Below are positions 1-11,233 of a stretch of DNA of 64,000 nt, piece by piece. The position numbers were made by a program, and so were the translations under genes. The first letter of the stretch is position 1. Each line of letters opens with the position of its first letter. The notes beneath the pieces are model-generated. The model saw only the letters and a program-made list of their open reading frames with translations, had not been told where the DNA came from and searched no databases. Where the stretch lies: NCBI GenBank assembly GCA_035610835.1, contig CM069445.1:81851786-81915785 (forward strand), in the 5' to 3' direction. Source of the DNA: Ophiura sarsii. Lineage: Eukaryota; Echinodermata; Ophiuroidea; Amphilepidida; Ophiuridae.

Positions 1-32
1 ACTTCTAGCCAAGGGTAACGTGACCCTCTATC

Positions 33-39
33 TATAAAA
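33..39 (+). promoter_or_regulatory. TATA-box-like motif TATAAAA (weak candidate)
   Basis: TATAAAA lies in CTATCTATAAAATCGC near the chosen unit start and recurs in every unit. A 5 bp inverted repeat, AGGGT (12-16) with ACCCT (23-27), lies just upstream. In AT-rich DNA such a match is expected by chance. It is listed because two AATAAA motifs lie downstream on the same strand, so a transcribed unit is conceivable. Confidence 0.15.
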
Positions 40-255
40 TCGCAAAACAGACCGCGTAGCCATTTGACTCTAAATTTGGAGCTTTAGAGCCATTTTCTTG
101 GCTATTTCTCGAGAAAATCATGTAAACTTCTTGATATTAACGTCCGACATTGATATAAATGGTGTTTTGAATGTAAATCAAGGCGTATTTAAGCGATTTG
201 AACCCACCTTCCACTTCAAAACTCGGTTTTATTGGAAATGGCCATTGTGCGTTAA

Positions 256-274
256 AGGGCGCACCACACCAAAT
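256..274 (+). repeat. Left terminal inverted repeat of nested element (unit 1)
   Basis: The 19 bp AGGGCGCACCACACCAAAT starts right after TTAA at 252-255. It matches the inverted right end at 17 positions; the two differences lie in the outer six bases. Similarity stops inward of CCAAAT. Confidence 0.85.
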
Positions 275-709
275 ATCTTTCTCATTGAAATACGTGTAAA
301 AGTGCCATATTTCAAGACACCTTTTCTACCCTCCGGTTACATTTATTGCATACTTGTCACCTATGACCATTTTCAGTAACATCTCAACTTTAATTGAAGC
401 CTTGTTTCATGAGGGGTTATTAAGCTAAATTTTCCGCTACGGACCTGCACACAGCGCCCTCACTTTTTCACGTTTTCTGGCATGCCTGTTCACCATTTAG
501 GCAGGTGCTTACGCCCTGGGCACTATTTAGGTCGATAAATTAAAAATATCGTATTTTATCATTGTAGGTGCAACGGATAGGTCCCACTCGTTAATTTAAA
601 TACAAACATACCATCCCCGGAGAAACAAATTGCCCGAAAACTTCACATTTACAAGCCTAGTCTTCGTGCTTTTCCGGAACTATTATAGGATTACACGAAT
701 TGCGCATTG

Positions 710-728
710 ATTTGGTGTGGTGCTCTCT
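710..728 (-). repeat. Right terminal inverted repeat of nested element (unit 1)
   Basis: The plus strand reads ATTTGGTGTGGTGCTCTCT and is followed by TTAA at 729-732. It is the inverted partner of 256-274. Confidence 0.85.
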
Positions 729-890
729 TTAACGAAAATCTTAATTATTTTTTTTGCATTTTTGGAATCATCATATAGCATTATGAAAAAGTGTCACTCA
801 AAAAATTCAAATTCTACTCCTAACTGGAATTATGTCACAAAATAGATTTTACTCTATACCCAAAATACCCCATTTTTCTCACTTTTTGGC

Positions 891-909
891 CATTTTTGGC
901 CCAAAAATG
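891..909. repeat. Short perfect inverted repeat (unit 1)
   Basis: CATTTTTG (891-898) and CAAAAATG (902-909) form an 8 bp stem with a 3 nt loop. It lies outside the nested element, so it is present in both full and short units. No function is evident. Confidence 0.6.
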
Positions 910-1105
910 TTACATTTAAAGTCTGCTTTCATGACTAAAACGTGTATTTTTTGATTTTTCATTGTTTACATTGTATAATATATATGTTAATAGCATACAT
1001 GACACATTTAATTATCGACAAACATGATAACTTAATCATATAATCACTATATTACTCCGTATTCATTGCAGAGATACCTGTATGCCATTAATGGTTAAAT
1101 TATGT

Positions 1106-1123
1106 GGGGGGGGGGGGGGGGGG
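1106..1123 (+). repeat. Variable poly-G tract with hairpin partner (unit 1, 18 G)
   Basis: An uninterrupted G run follows TTATGT in every unit and ranges from about 12 to 20 bases. Nearly all length variation between units of the same class comes from this tract. Five C at 1131-1135 can pair with the last five G across a TAAAAGA loop, and the G run itself could form a quadruplex. In a few units the run is impure (units 10, 12, 13, 15, 20, 28). Confidence 0.95.
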
Positions 1124-1148
1124 TAAAAGACCCCCGTATTTGTAGGAC

Positions 1149-1154
1149 AATAAA
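1149..1154 (+). promoter_or_regulatory. AATAAA polyadenylation-like hexamer, first (weak candidate)
   Basis: AATAAA occurs in GGACAATAAAGCTTC just after the G tract. From unit 36 onward the context changes to AATAAAACTTC, but the hexamer stays intact. A chance match is likely. Confidence 0.12.
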
Positions 1155-1362
1155 GCTTCTAAAAGCCATTTGTTTACTTAGAGTATCATGATTACCTAGT
1201 AAGCAAACTCGCAATTACATTTTTGTCACGATATTACCCCTAGGGTATTGTGTTAAGCATTGAATGTACAATTTTAACGATTTGTTGCTCTTTTCTGAGC
1301 CAATGTGGGGCCAAATATGAATTTTGACAAAACGTTGACCTACATGAGAGTGATAAACTCTA

Positions 1363-1368
1363 AATAAA
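1363..1368 (+). promoter_or_regulatory. AATAAA polyadenylation-like hexamer, second (weak candidate)
   Basis: AATAAA occurs in CTCTAAATAAAGCTTTG near the unit end. A chance match is likely without transcript data. Confidence 0.12.
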
Positions 1369-1460
1369 GCTTTGAACTTGAAAATGAGATAATTAACTCT
1401 TTAACTGAGATGCAAGTTACTTGATATAGACCTAAGAGGGAGTATTCTTGCACTTGGGGG

Positions 1461-2918
1461 ACTTCTAGCCAAGGGTAACGTGACCCTCTATCTATAAAAT
1501 CGCAAAACAGACCGCGTAGCCATTTGACTCTAAATTTGGAGCTTTAGAGCCATTTTCTTGGCTATTTCTCGAGAAAATCATGTAAACTTCTTGATATTAA
1601 CGTCCGACATTGATATAAATGGTGTTTTGAATGTAAATCAAGGCGTATTTAAGCGATTTGAACCCACCTTCCACTTCAAAACTCGGTTTTATTGGAAATG
1701 GCCATTGTGCGTTAAAGGGCGCACCACACCAAATATATTTCTCATTGAAATACGTGTAAAAGTGCCATATTTCAAGACACCTTTTCTACCCTCCGGTTAC
1801 ATTTATTGCATACTTGTCACCTATGACCATTTTCAGTAACATCTCAACTTTAATTGAAGCCTTGTTTCATGAGGGGTTATTAAGCTAAATTTTCCGCTAC
1901 GGACCTGCACACAGCGCCCTCACTTTTTCACGTTTTCTGGCATGCCTGTTCACCATTTAGGCAGGTGCTTACGCCCTGGGCACTATTTAGGTCGATAAAT
2001 TAAAAATATCGTATTTTATCATTGTAGGTGCAACGGATAGGTCCCACTCGTTAATTTAAATACAAACATACCATCCCCGGAGAAACAAATTGCCCGAAAA
2101 CTTCACATTTACAAGCCTAGTCTTCGTGCTTTTCCGGAACTATTATAGGATTACACGAATTGCGCATTGATTTGGTGTGGTGCTCTCTTTAACGAAAATC
2201 TTAATTATTTTTTTTGCATTTTTGGAATCATCATATAGCATTATGAAAAAGTGTCACTCAAAAAATTCAAATTCTACTCCTAACTGGAATTATGTCACAA
2301 AATAGATTTTACTCTATACCCAAAATACCCCATTTTTCTCACTTTTTGGCCATTTTTGGCCCAAAAATGTTACATTTAAAGTCTGCTTTCATGACTAAAA
2401 CGTGTATTTTTTGATTTTTCATTGTTTACATTGTATAATATATATGTTAATAGCATACATGACACATTTAATTATCGACAAACATGATAACTTAATCATA
2501 TAATCACTATATTACTCCGTATTCATTGCAGAGATACCTGTATGCCATTAATGGTTAAATTATGTGGGGGGGGGGGGGGGGTAAAAGACCCCCGTATTTG
2601 TAGGACAATAAAGCTTCTAAAAGCCATTTGTTTACTTAGAGTATCATGATTACCTAGTAAGCAAACTCGCAATTACATTTTTGTCACGATATTACCCCTA
2701 GGGTATTGTGTTAAGCATTGAATGTACAATTTTAACGATTTGTTGCTCTTTTCTGAGCCAATGTGGGGCCAAATATGAATTTTGACAAAACGTTGACCTA
2801 CATGAGAGTGATAAACTCTAAATAAAGCTTTGAACTTGAAAATGAGATAATTAACTCTTTAACTGAGATGCAAGTTACTTGATATAGACCTAAGAGGGAG
2901 TATTCTTGCACTTGGGGG
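1461..2918 (+). repeat. Satellite unit 2, full
   Basis: Full unit of 1458 bp, element at 1716-2188, 16 G run. It has AATTGAAGCC like unit 1 and ATATATTTC (instead of ATATCTTTC) like unit 3, so it is a mosaic link between its two neighbours. Confidence 0.97.
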
Positions 2919-4371
2919 ACTTCTAGCCAAGGGTAACGTGACCCTCTATCTATAAAATCGCAAAACAGACCGCGTAGCCATTTGACTCTAAATTTGGAGC
3001 TTTAGAGCCATTTTCTTGGCTATTTCTCGAGAAAATCATGTAAACTTCTTGATATTAACGTCCGACATTGATATAAATGGTGTTTTGAATGTAAATCAAG
3101 GCGTATTTAAGCGATTTGAACCCACCTTCCACTTCAAAACTCGGTTTTATTGGAAATGGCCATTGTGCGTTAAAGGGCGCACCACACCAAATATATTTCT
3201 CATTGAAATACGTGTAAAAGTGCCATATTTCAAGACACCTTTTCTACCCTCCGGTTACATTTATTGCATACTTGTCACCTATGACCATTTTCAGTAACAT
3301 CTCAACTTTAATTTAAGCCTTGTTTCATGAGGGGTTATTAAGCTAAATTTTCCGCTACGGACCTGCACACAGCGCCCTCACTTTTTCACGTTTTCTGGCA
3401 TGCCTGTTCACCATTTAGGCAGGTGCTTACGCCCTGGGCACTATTTAGGTCGATAAATTAAAAATATCGTATTTTATCATTGTAGGTGCAACGGATAGGT
3501 CCCACTCGTTAATTTAAATACAAACATACCATCCCCGGAGAAACAAATTGCCCGAAAACTTCACATTTACAAGCCTAGTCTTCGTGCTTTTCCGGAACTA
3601 TTATAGGATTACACGAATTGCGCATTGATTTGGTGTGGTGCTCTCTTTAACGAAAATCTTAATTATTTTTTTTGCATTTTTGGAATCATCATATAGCATT
3701 ATGAAAAGTGTCACTCAAAAAATTCAAATTCTACTCCTAACTGGAATTATGTCACAAAATAGATTTTACTCTATACCCAAAATACCCCATTTTTCTCACT
3801 TTTTGGCCATTTTTGGCCCAAAAATGTTACATTTAAAGTCTGCTTTCATGACTAAAACGTGTATTTTTTGATTTTTCATTGTTTACATTGTATAATATAT
3901 ATGTTAATAGCATACATGACACATTTAATTATCGACAAACATGATAACTTAATCATATAATCACTATATTACTCCGTATTCATTGCAGAGATACCTGTAT
4001 GCCATTAATGGTTAAATTATGTGGGGGGGGGGGGTAAAAGACCCCCGTATTTGTAGGACAATAAAGCTTCTAAAAGCCATTTGTTTACTTAGAGTATCAT
4101 GATTACCTAGTAAGCAAACTCGCAATTACATTTTTGTCACGATATTACCCCTAGGGTATTGTGTTAAGCATTGAATGTACAATTTTAACGATTTGTTGCT
4201 CTTTTCTGAGCCAATGTGGGGCCAAATATGAATTTTGACAAAACGTTGACCTACATGAGAGTGATAAACTCTAAATAAAGCTTTGAACTTGAAAATGAGA
4301 TAATTAACTCTTTAACTGAGATGCAAGTTACTTGATATAGACCTAAGAGGGAGTATTCTTGCACTTGGGGG
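2919..4371 (+). repeat. Satellite unit 3, full
   Basis: Full unit of 1453 bp, element at 3174-3646, 12 G run. It shares ATATATTTC with unit 2. One A is missing in the ATGAAAAAGTG stretch, which opens an accidental 78-codon frame at 3635-3871. Confidence 0.97.
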
Positions 4372-5892
4372 ACTTCTAGCCAAGGGTAACGTGACCCTCT
4401 ATCTATAAAATCGCAAAACAGACCGCGTAGCCATTTGACTCTAAATTTGGAGCTTTAGAGCCATTTTCTTGGCTATTTCTCGAGAAAATCATGTAAACTT
4501 CTTGATATTAACGTCCGACATTGATATAAATGGTGTTTTGAATGTAAATCAAGGCGTATTTAAGCGATTTGAACCCACCTTCCACTTCAAAACTCGGTTT
4601 TATTGGAAACTACTTCATTAGTTCTAATTGGAAAACAATATTCAACCACTATAAGTTGAAGTGTTTTATTTTTGTTTTGTAAATTGCGTTAAAGGGCGCA
4701 CCACACCAAATATCTTTCTCATTGAAATACGTGTAAAGTGCCATATTTCAAGACACCTTTTCTACCCTCCGGTTACATTTATTGCATACTTGTCACCTAT
4801 GACCATTTTCAGTAACATCTCAACTTTAATTTAAGCCTTGTTTCATGAGGGGTTATTAAGCTAAATTTTCCGCTACGGACCTGCACACAGCGCCCTCACT
4901 TTTTCACGTTTTCTGGCATGCCTGTTCACCATTTAGGCAGGTGCTTACGCCCTGGGCACTATTTAGGTCGATAAATTAAAAATATCGTATTTTATCATTG
5001 TAGGTGCAACGGATAGGTCCCACTCGTTAATTTAAATACAAACATACCATCCCCGGAGAAACAAATTGCCCGAAAACTTCACATTTACAAGCCTAGTCTT
5101 CGTGCTTTTCCGGAACTATTATAGGATTACACGAATTGCGCATTGATTTGGTGTGGTGCTCTCTTTAACGAAAATCTTAATTATTTTTTTTGCATTTTTG
5201 GAATCATCATATAGCATTATGAAAAAGTGTCACTCAAAAAATTCAAATTCTACTCCTAACTGGAATTATGTCACAAAATAGATTTACTCTATACCCAAAA
5301 TACCCCATTTTTCTCACTTTTTGGCCATTTTTGGCCCAAAAATGTTACATTTAAAGTCTGCTTTCATGACTAAAACGTGTATTTTTTGATTTTTCATTGT
5401 TTACATTGTATAATATATATGTTAATAGCATACATGACACATTTAATTATCGACAAACATGATAACTTAATCATATAATCACTATATTACTCCGTATTCA
5501 TTGCAGAGATACCTGTATGCCATTAATGGTTAAATTATGTGGGGGGGGGGGGGGGTAAAAGACCCCCGTATTTGTAGGACAATAAAGCTTCTAAAAGCCA
5601 TTTGTTTACTTAGAGTATCATGATTACCTAGTAAGCAAACTCGCAATTACATTTTTGTCACGATATTACCCCTAGAGTATTGTGTTAAGCATTGAATGTA
5701 CAATTTTAACGATTTGTTGCTCTTTTCTGAGCCAATGTGGGGCCAAATATGAATTTTGACAAAACGTTGACCTACATGAGAGTGATAAACTCTAAATAAA
5801 GCTTTGAACTTGAAAATGAGATAATTAACTCTTTAACTGAGATGCAAGTTACTTGATATAGACCTAAGAGGGAGTATTCTTGCACTTGGGGG
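4372..5892 (+). repeat. Satellite unit 4, full, with 75 bp replacement
   Basis: Unit of 1521 bp, the longest in the window. Nine bases are replaced by 75 bp at 4610-4684. The element is at 4693-5164 and has lost one A. There is another single-base loss in the ATAGATTTTACTC region and a CCTAGAG variant of CCTAGGG. The G run is 15. Confidence 0.97.
4610..4684. other. Unique 75 bp insertion/replacement inside unit 4
   Basis: Where every other unit reads GGAAA-TGGCCATTG-TGCGTT, unit 4 replaces the nine middle bases with 75 bp seen nowhere else in the window. It ends four bases before the TTAA that flanks the nested element. It contains inverted pairs TTCAAC (4641-4646) with GTTGAA (4655-4660), and ACTTCA (4612-4617) with TGAAGT (4657-4662). 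No clear target duplication is visible. It could be repair filler, a tiny element, or older flanking sequence lost from the other units. Confidence 0.9.
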
Positions 5893-7337
5893 ACTTCTAG
5901 CCAAGGGTAACGTGACCCTCTATCTATAAAATCGCAAAACAGACCGCGTAGCCATTTGACTCTAAATTTGGAGCTTTAGAGCCATTTTCTTGGCTATTTC
6001 TCGAGAAAATCATGTAAACTTCTTGATATTAACGTCCGACATTGATATAAATGGTGTTTTGAATGTAAATCAAGGCGTATTTAAGCGATTTGAACCCACC
6101 TTCCACTTCAAAACTCGGTTTTATTGGAAATGGCCATTGTGCGTTAAAGGGCGCACCACACCAAATATCTTTCTCATTGAAATACGTGTAAAAGTGCCAT
6201 ATTTCAAGACACCTTTTCTACCCTCCGGTTACATTTATTGCATACTTGTCACCTATGACCATTTTCAGTAACATCTCAAGCCTTGTTTCATGAGGGGTTA
6301 TTAAGCTAAATTTTCCGCTACGGACCTGCACACAGCGCCCTCACTTTTTCACGTTTTCTGGCATGCCTGTTCACCATTTAGGCAGGTGCTTACGCCCTGG
6401 GCACTATTTAGGTCGATAAATTAAAAATATCGTATTTTATCATTGTAGGTGCAACGGATAGGTCCCACTCGTTAATTTAAATACAAACATACCATCCCCG
6501 GAGAAACAAATTGCCCGAAAACTTCACATTTACAAGCCTAGTCTTCGTGCTTTTCCGGAACTATTATAGGATTACACGAATTGCGCATTGATTTGGTGTG
6601 GTGCTCTCTTTAACGAAAATCTTAATTATTTTTTTTGCATTTTTGGAATCATCATATAGCATTATGAAAAAGTGTCACTCAAAAAATTCAAATTCTACTC
6701 CTAACTGGAATTATGTCACAAAATAGATTTTACTCTATACCCAAAATACCCCATTTTTCTCACTTTTTGGCCATTTTTGGCCCAAAAATGTTACATTTAA
6801 AGTCTGCTTTCATGACTAAAACGTGTATTTTTTGATTTTTCATTGTTTACATTGTATAATATATATGTTAATAGCATACATGACACATTTAATTATCGAC
6901 AAACATGATAACTTAATCATATAATCACTATATTACTCCGTATTCATTGCAGAGATACCTGTATGCCATTAATGGTTAAATTATGTGGGGGGGGGGGGGG
7001 TAAAAGACCCCCGTATTTGTAGGACAATAAAGCTTCTAAAAGCCATTTGTTTACTTAGAGTATCATGATTACCTAGTAAGCAAACTCGCAATTACATTTT
7101 TGTCACGATATTACCCCTAGGGTATTGTGTTAAGCATTGAATGTACAATTTTAACGATTTGTTGCTCTTTTCTGAGCCAATGTGGGGCCAAATATGAATT
7201 TTGACAAAACGTTGACCTACATGAGAGTGATAAACTCTAAATAAAGCTTTGAACTTGAAAATGAGATAATTAACTCTTTAACTGAGATGCAAGTTACTTG
7301 ATATAGACCTAAGAGGGAGTATTCTTGCACTTGGGGG
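5893..7337 (+). repeat. Satellite unit 5, full with 11 bp deletion
   Basis: Unit of 1445 bp, element at 6148-6609 (462 bp), 14 G run. Eleven bases are missing inside the element: CATCTCAA joins GCCTTG directly, with AA microhomology at the breakpoint. Confidence 0.97.
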
Positions 7338-8799
7338 ACTTCTAGCCAAGGGTAACGTGACCCTCTATCTATAAAATCGCAAAACAGACCGCGTAGCCAT
7401 TTGACTCTAAATTTGGAGCTTTAGAGCCATTTTCTTGGCTATTTCTCGAGAAAATCATGTAAACTTCTTGATATTAACGTCCGACATTGATATAAATGGT
7501 GTTTTGAATGTAAATCAAGGCGTATTTAAGCGATTTGAACCCACCTTCCACTTCAAAACTCGGTTTTATTGGAAATGGCCATTGTGCGTTAAAGGGCGCA
7601 CCACACCAAATATCTTTCTCATTGAAATACGTGTAAAAGTGCCATATTTCAAGACACCTTTTCTACCCTCCGGTTACATTTATTGCATACTTGTCACCTA
7701 TGACCATTTTCAGTAACATCTCAACTTTAATTTAAGCCTTGTTTCATGAGGGGTTATTAAGCTAAATTTTCCGCTACGGACCTGCACACAGCGCCCTCAC
7801 TTTTTCACGTTTTCTGGCATGCCTGTTCACCATTTAGGCAGGTGCTTACGCCCTGGGCACTATTTAGGTCGATAAATTAAAAATATCGTATTTTATCATT
7901 GTAGGTGCAACGGATAGGTCCCACTCGTTAATTTAAATACAAACATACCATCCCCGGAGAAACAAATTGCCCGAAAACTTCACATTTACAAGCCTAGTCT
8001 TCGTGCTTTTCCGGAACTATTATAGGATTACACGAATTGCGCATTGATTTGGTGTGGTGCTCTCTTTAACGAAAATCTTAATTATTTTTTTTGCATTTTT
8101 GGAATCATCATATAGCATTATGAAAAAGTGTCACTCAAAAAATTCAAATTCTACTCCTAACTGGAATTATGTCACAAAATAGATTTTACTCTATACCCAA
8201 AATACCCCATTTTTCTCACTTTTTGGCCATTTTTGGCCCAAAAATGTTACATTTAAAGTCTGCTTTCATGACTAAAACGTGTATTTTTTGATTTTTCATT
8301 GTTTACATTGTATAATATATATGTTAATAGCATACATGACACATTTAATTATCGACAAACATGATAACTTAATCATATAATCACTATATTACTCCGTATT
8401 CATTGCAGAGATACCTGTATGCCATTAATGGTTAAATTATGTGGGGGGGGGGGGGGGGGGGGTAAAAGACCCCCGTATTTGTAGGACAATAAAGCTTCTA
8501 AAAGCCATTTGTTTACTTAGAGTATCATGATTACCTAGTAAGCAAACTCGCAATTACATTTTTGTCACGATATTACCCCTAGGGTATTGTGTTAAGCATT
8601 GAATGTACAATTTTAACGATTTGTTGCTCTTTTCTTAGCCAATGTGGGGCCAAATATGAATTTTGACAAAACGTTGACCTACATGAGAGTGATAAACTCT
8701 AAATAAAGCTTTGAACTTGAAAATGAGATAATTAACTCTTTAACTGAGATGCAAGTTACTTGATATAGACCTAAGAGGGAGTATTCTTGCACTTGGGAG
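7338..8799 (+). repeat. Satellite unit 6, full
   Basis: Full unit of 1462 bp, element at 7593-8065, 20 G run. Private variants are TTCTTAGCC and a G-to-A change near 8798, just before the first short unit. Confidence 0.97.
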
Positions 8800-9778
8800 A
8801 CTTCTAGCCAAGGGTAACGTGACCCTCTATCTATAAAATCGCAAAACAGACCGCGTAGCCATTTGACTCTAAATTTGGAGCTTTAGAGCCATTTTCTTGG
8901 CTATTTCTCGAGAAAATCATGTAAACTTCTTGATATTAACGTCCGACATTGATATAAATGGTGTTTTGAATGTAAATCAAGGCGTATTTAAGCGATTTGA
9001 ACCCACCTTCCACTTCAAAACTCGGTTTTATTGGAAATGGCCATTGTGCGTTAAACGAAAATCTTAATTATTTTTTTTGCATTTTTGGAATCATCATATA
9101 GCATTATGAAAAAGTGTCACTCAAAAAATTCAAATTCTACTCCTAACTGGAATTATGTCACAAAATAGATTTTACTCTATACCCAAAATACCCCATTTTT
9201 CTCACTTTTTGGCCATTTTTGGCCCAAAAATGTTACATTTAAAGTCTGCTTTCATGACTAAAACGTGTATTTTTTGATTTTTCATTGTTTACATTGTATA
9301 ATATATATGTTAATAGCATACATGACACATTTAATTATCGACAAACATGATAACTTAATCATATAATCACTATATTACTCCGTATTCATTGCAGAGATAC
9401 CTGTATGCCATTAATGGTTAAATTATGTGGGGGGGGGGGGGTAAAAGACCCCCGTATTTGTAGGGCAATAAAGCTTCTAAAAGCCATTTGTTTACTTAGA
9501 GTATCATGATTACCTAGTAAGCAAACTCGCAATTACATTTTTGTCACGATATTACCCCTAGGGTATTGTGTTAAGCATTGAATGTACAATTTTAACGATT
9601 TGTTGCTCTTTTCTGAGCCAATGTGGGGCCAAATATGAATTTTGACAAAACGTTGACCTACATGAGAGTGATAAACTCTAAATAAAGCTTTGAACTTGAA
9701 AATGAGATAATTAACTCTTTAACTGAGATGCAAGTTACTTGATATAGACCTAAGAGGGAGTATTCTTGCACTTGGGGG
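8800..9778 (+). repeat. Satellite unit 7, short type A
   Basis: Short unit of 979 bp, 13 G run. The nested element is absent and the junction TTAAA lies at 9051-9055. It carries TAGGGCAATAAAG instead of TAGGACAATAAAG, the background shared by all type A units. Confidence 0.97.
9051..9055 (+). other. Element-loss junction, type A (representative)
   Basis: GCG-TTAAA-CGAAAATC replaces the 473 bp element and one of its TTAA flanks. A perfect excision would leave TTAA; here one extra A remains, matching the first base next to TTAA at the left end. The same junction is at 11485, 12464, 13450, 14434, 15417, 19318 and 20302. Confidence 0.9.
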
Positions 9779-11233
9779 ACTTCTAGCCAAGGGTAACGTG
9801 ACCCTCTATCTATAAAATCGCAAAACAGACCGCGTAGCCATTTGACTCTAAATTTGGAGCTTTAGAGCCATTTTCTTGGCTATTTCTCGAGAAAATCATG
9901 TAAACTTCTTGATATTAACGTCCGACATTGATATAAATGGTGTTTTGAATGTAAATCAAGGCGTATTTAAGCGATTTGAACCCACCTTCCACTTCAAAAC
10001 TCGGTTTTATTGGAAATGGCCATTGTGCGTTAAAGGGCGCACCACACCAAATATCTTTCTCATTGAAATACGTGTAAAAGTGCCATATTTCAAGACACCT
10101 TTTCTACCCTCCGGTTACATTTATTGCATACTTGTCACCTATGACCATTTTCAGTAACATCTCAACTTTAATTTAAGCCTTGTTTCATGAGGGGTTATTA
10201 AGCTAAATTTTCCGCTACGGACCTGCACACAGCGCCCTCACTTTTTCACGTTTTCTGGCATGCCTGTTCACCATTTAGGCAGGTGCTTACGCCCTGGGCA
10301 CTATTTAGGTCGATAAATTAAAAATATCGTATTTTATCATTGTAGGTGCAACGGATAGGTCCCACTCGTTAATTTAAATACAAACATACCATCCCCGGAG
10401 AAACAAATTGCCCGAAAACTTCACATTTACAAGCCTAGTCTTCGTGCTTTTCCGGAACTATTATAGGATTACACGAATTGCGCATTGATTTGGTGTGGTG
10501 CTCTCTTTAACGAAAATCTTAATTATTTTTTTTGCATTTTTGGAATCATCATATAGCATTATGAAAAAGTGTCACTCAAAAAATTCAAATTCTACTCCTA
10601 ACTGGAATTATGTCACAAAATAGATTTTACTCTATACCCAAAATACCCCATTTTTCTCACTTTTTGGCCATTTTTGGCCCAAAAATGTTACATTTAAAGT
10701 CTGCTTTCATGACTAAAACGTGTATTTTTTGATTTTTCATTGTTTACATTGTATAATATATATGTTAATAGCATACATGACACATTTAATTATCGACAAA
10801 CATGATAACTTAATCATATAATCACTATATTACTCCGTATTCATTGCAGAGATACCTGTATGCCATTAATGGTTAAATTATGTGGGGGGGGGGGGGTAAA
10901 AGACCCCCGTATTTGTAGGACAATAAAGCTTCTAAAAGCCATTTGTTTACTTAGAGTATCATGATTACCTAGTAAGCAAACTCGCAATTACATTTTTGTC
11001 ACGATATTACCCGTAGGGTATTGTGTTAAGCATTGAATGTACAATTTTAACGATTTGTTGCTCTTTTCTGAGCCAATGTGGGGTCAAATATGAATTTTGA
11101 CAAAACGTTGACCTACATGAGAGTGATAAACTCTAAATAAAGCTTTGAACTTGAAAATGAGATAATTAACTCTTTAACTGAGATGCAAGTTACTTGATAT
11201 AGACCTAAGAGGGAGTATTCTTGCACTTGGGGG
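9779..11233 (+). repeat. Satellite unit 8, full
   Basis: Full unit of 1455 bp, element at 10034-10506, 13 G run. It stands alone between short units 7 and 9 and keeps the GGACAATAAAG background. Variants are ACCCGTAGGG and GGGGTCAAAT; the latter is shared with units 14, 15, 22, 26 and 27. Confidence 0.97.

Larger units (their letters stand above)
256..728. mobile_element. MITE-like non-autonomous DNA transposon with TTAA flanks (unit 1 copy, representative)
   Basis: The left terminus (256-274, AGGGCGCACCACACCAAAT) and the reverse complement of the right terminus (710-728, AGAGAGCACCACACCAAAT) match at 17 of 19 positions. Each end abuts TTAA (252-255 and 729-732). Counting TTAA and the flanking CG on each side, the inverted repeat spans 25 bp with two mismatches. 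The 473 bp interior has no transposase-like frame, so it would depend on an autonomous relative. TTAA duplication is known for piggyBac, Kolobok and Sola3; the termini alone do not decide between them. Its limits coincide with the segment missing from the short units, which supports these borders independently. Copies in other units are given in each unit entry. An alternative reading uses 5 bp flanks, TTAAA on the left and TTTAA on the right. Confidence 0.8.
1..1460 (+). repeat. Satellite unit 1, full
   Basis: Full unit of 1460 bp with the nested element at 256-728 and an 18 G run. It shares AATTGAAGCC (instead of AATTTAAGCC) only with unit 2. Confidence 0.97.

Noticed and set aside
106..115. 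Perfect 10 bp palindrome TTCTCGAGAA
   Set aside because: Short, isolated, and without context pointing to a binding site.
203..215. Minus-strand GGTTCAAATCG resembling a tRNA B box, with a wobble-paired T-arm-like stem
   Set aside because: No A box or cloverleaf can be placed upstream on that strand, so a tRNA or tRNA-derived SINE is not supported.
98..379. A 93-codon open frame repeated in most full units
   Set aside because: It starts at TTG with no in-frame ATG, straddles the left border of the nested element, shows no recognisable domain, is lost in all short units and unit 4, and is frameshifted to 67 codons in units 32 and 34. Its conservation is explained by homogenisation of the whole repeat.
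662..678. CENP-B-box-like sequence CTTCGTGCTTTTCCGGA inside the element
   Set aside because: It matches 7 of the 9 essential positions of the box (the A and one G of CGGG are wrong), and it is missing from short units. Too weak to claim.
1235..1247. TACCCCTAGGGTA, telomere-like and palindromic
   Set aside because: A single short palindrome per unit, altered in units 4 and 8; no tandem telomeric motif.
3635..3871. A 78-codon open frame found only in unit 3
   Set aside because: It exists only because one A is missing in unit 3; all other units close it. Low-complexity composition and no homology that I recognise.
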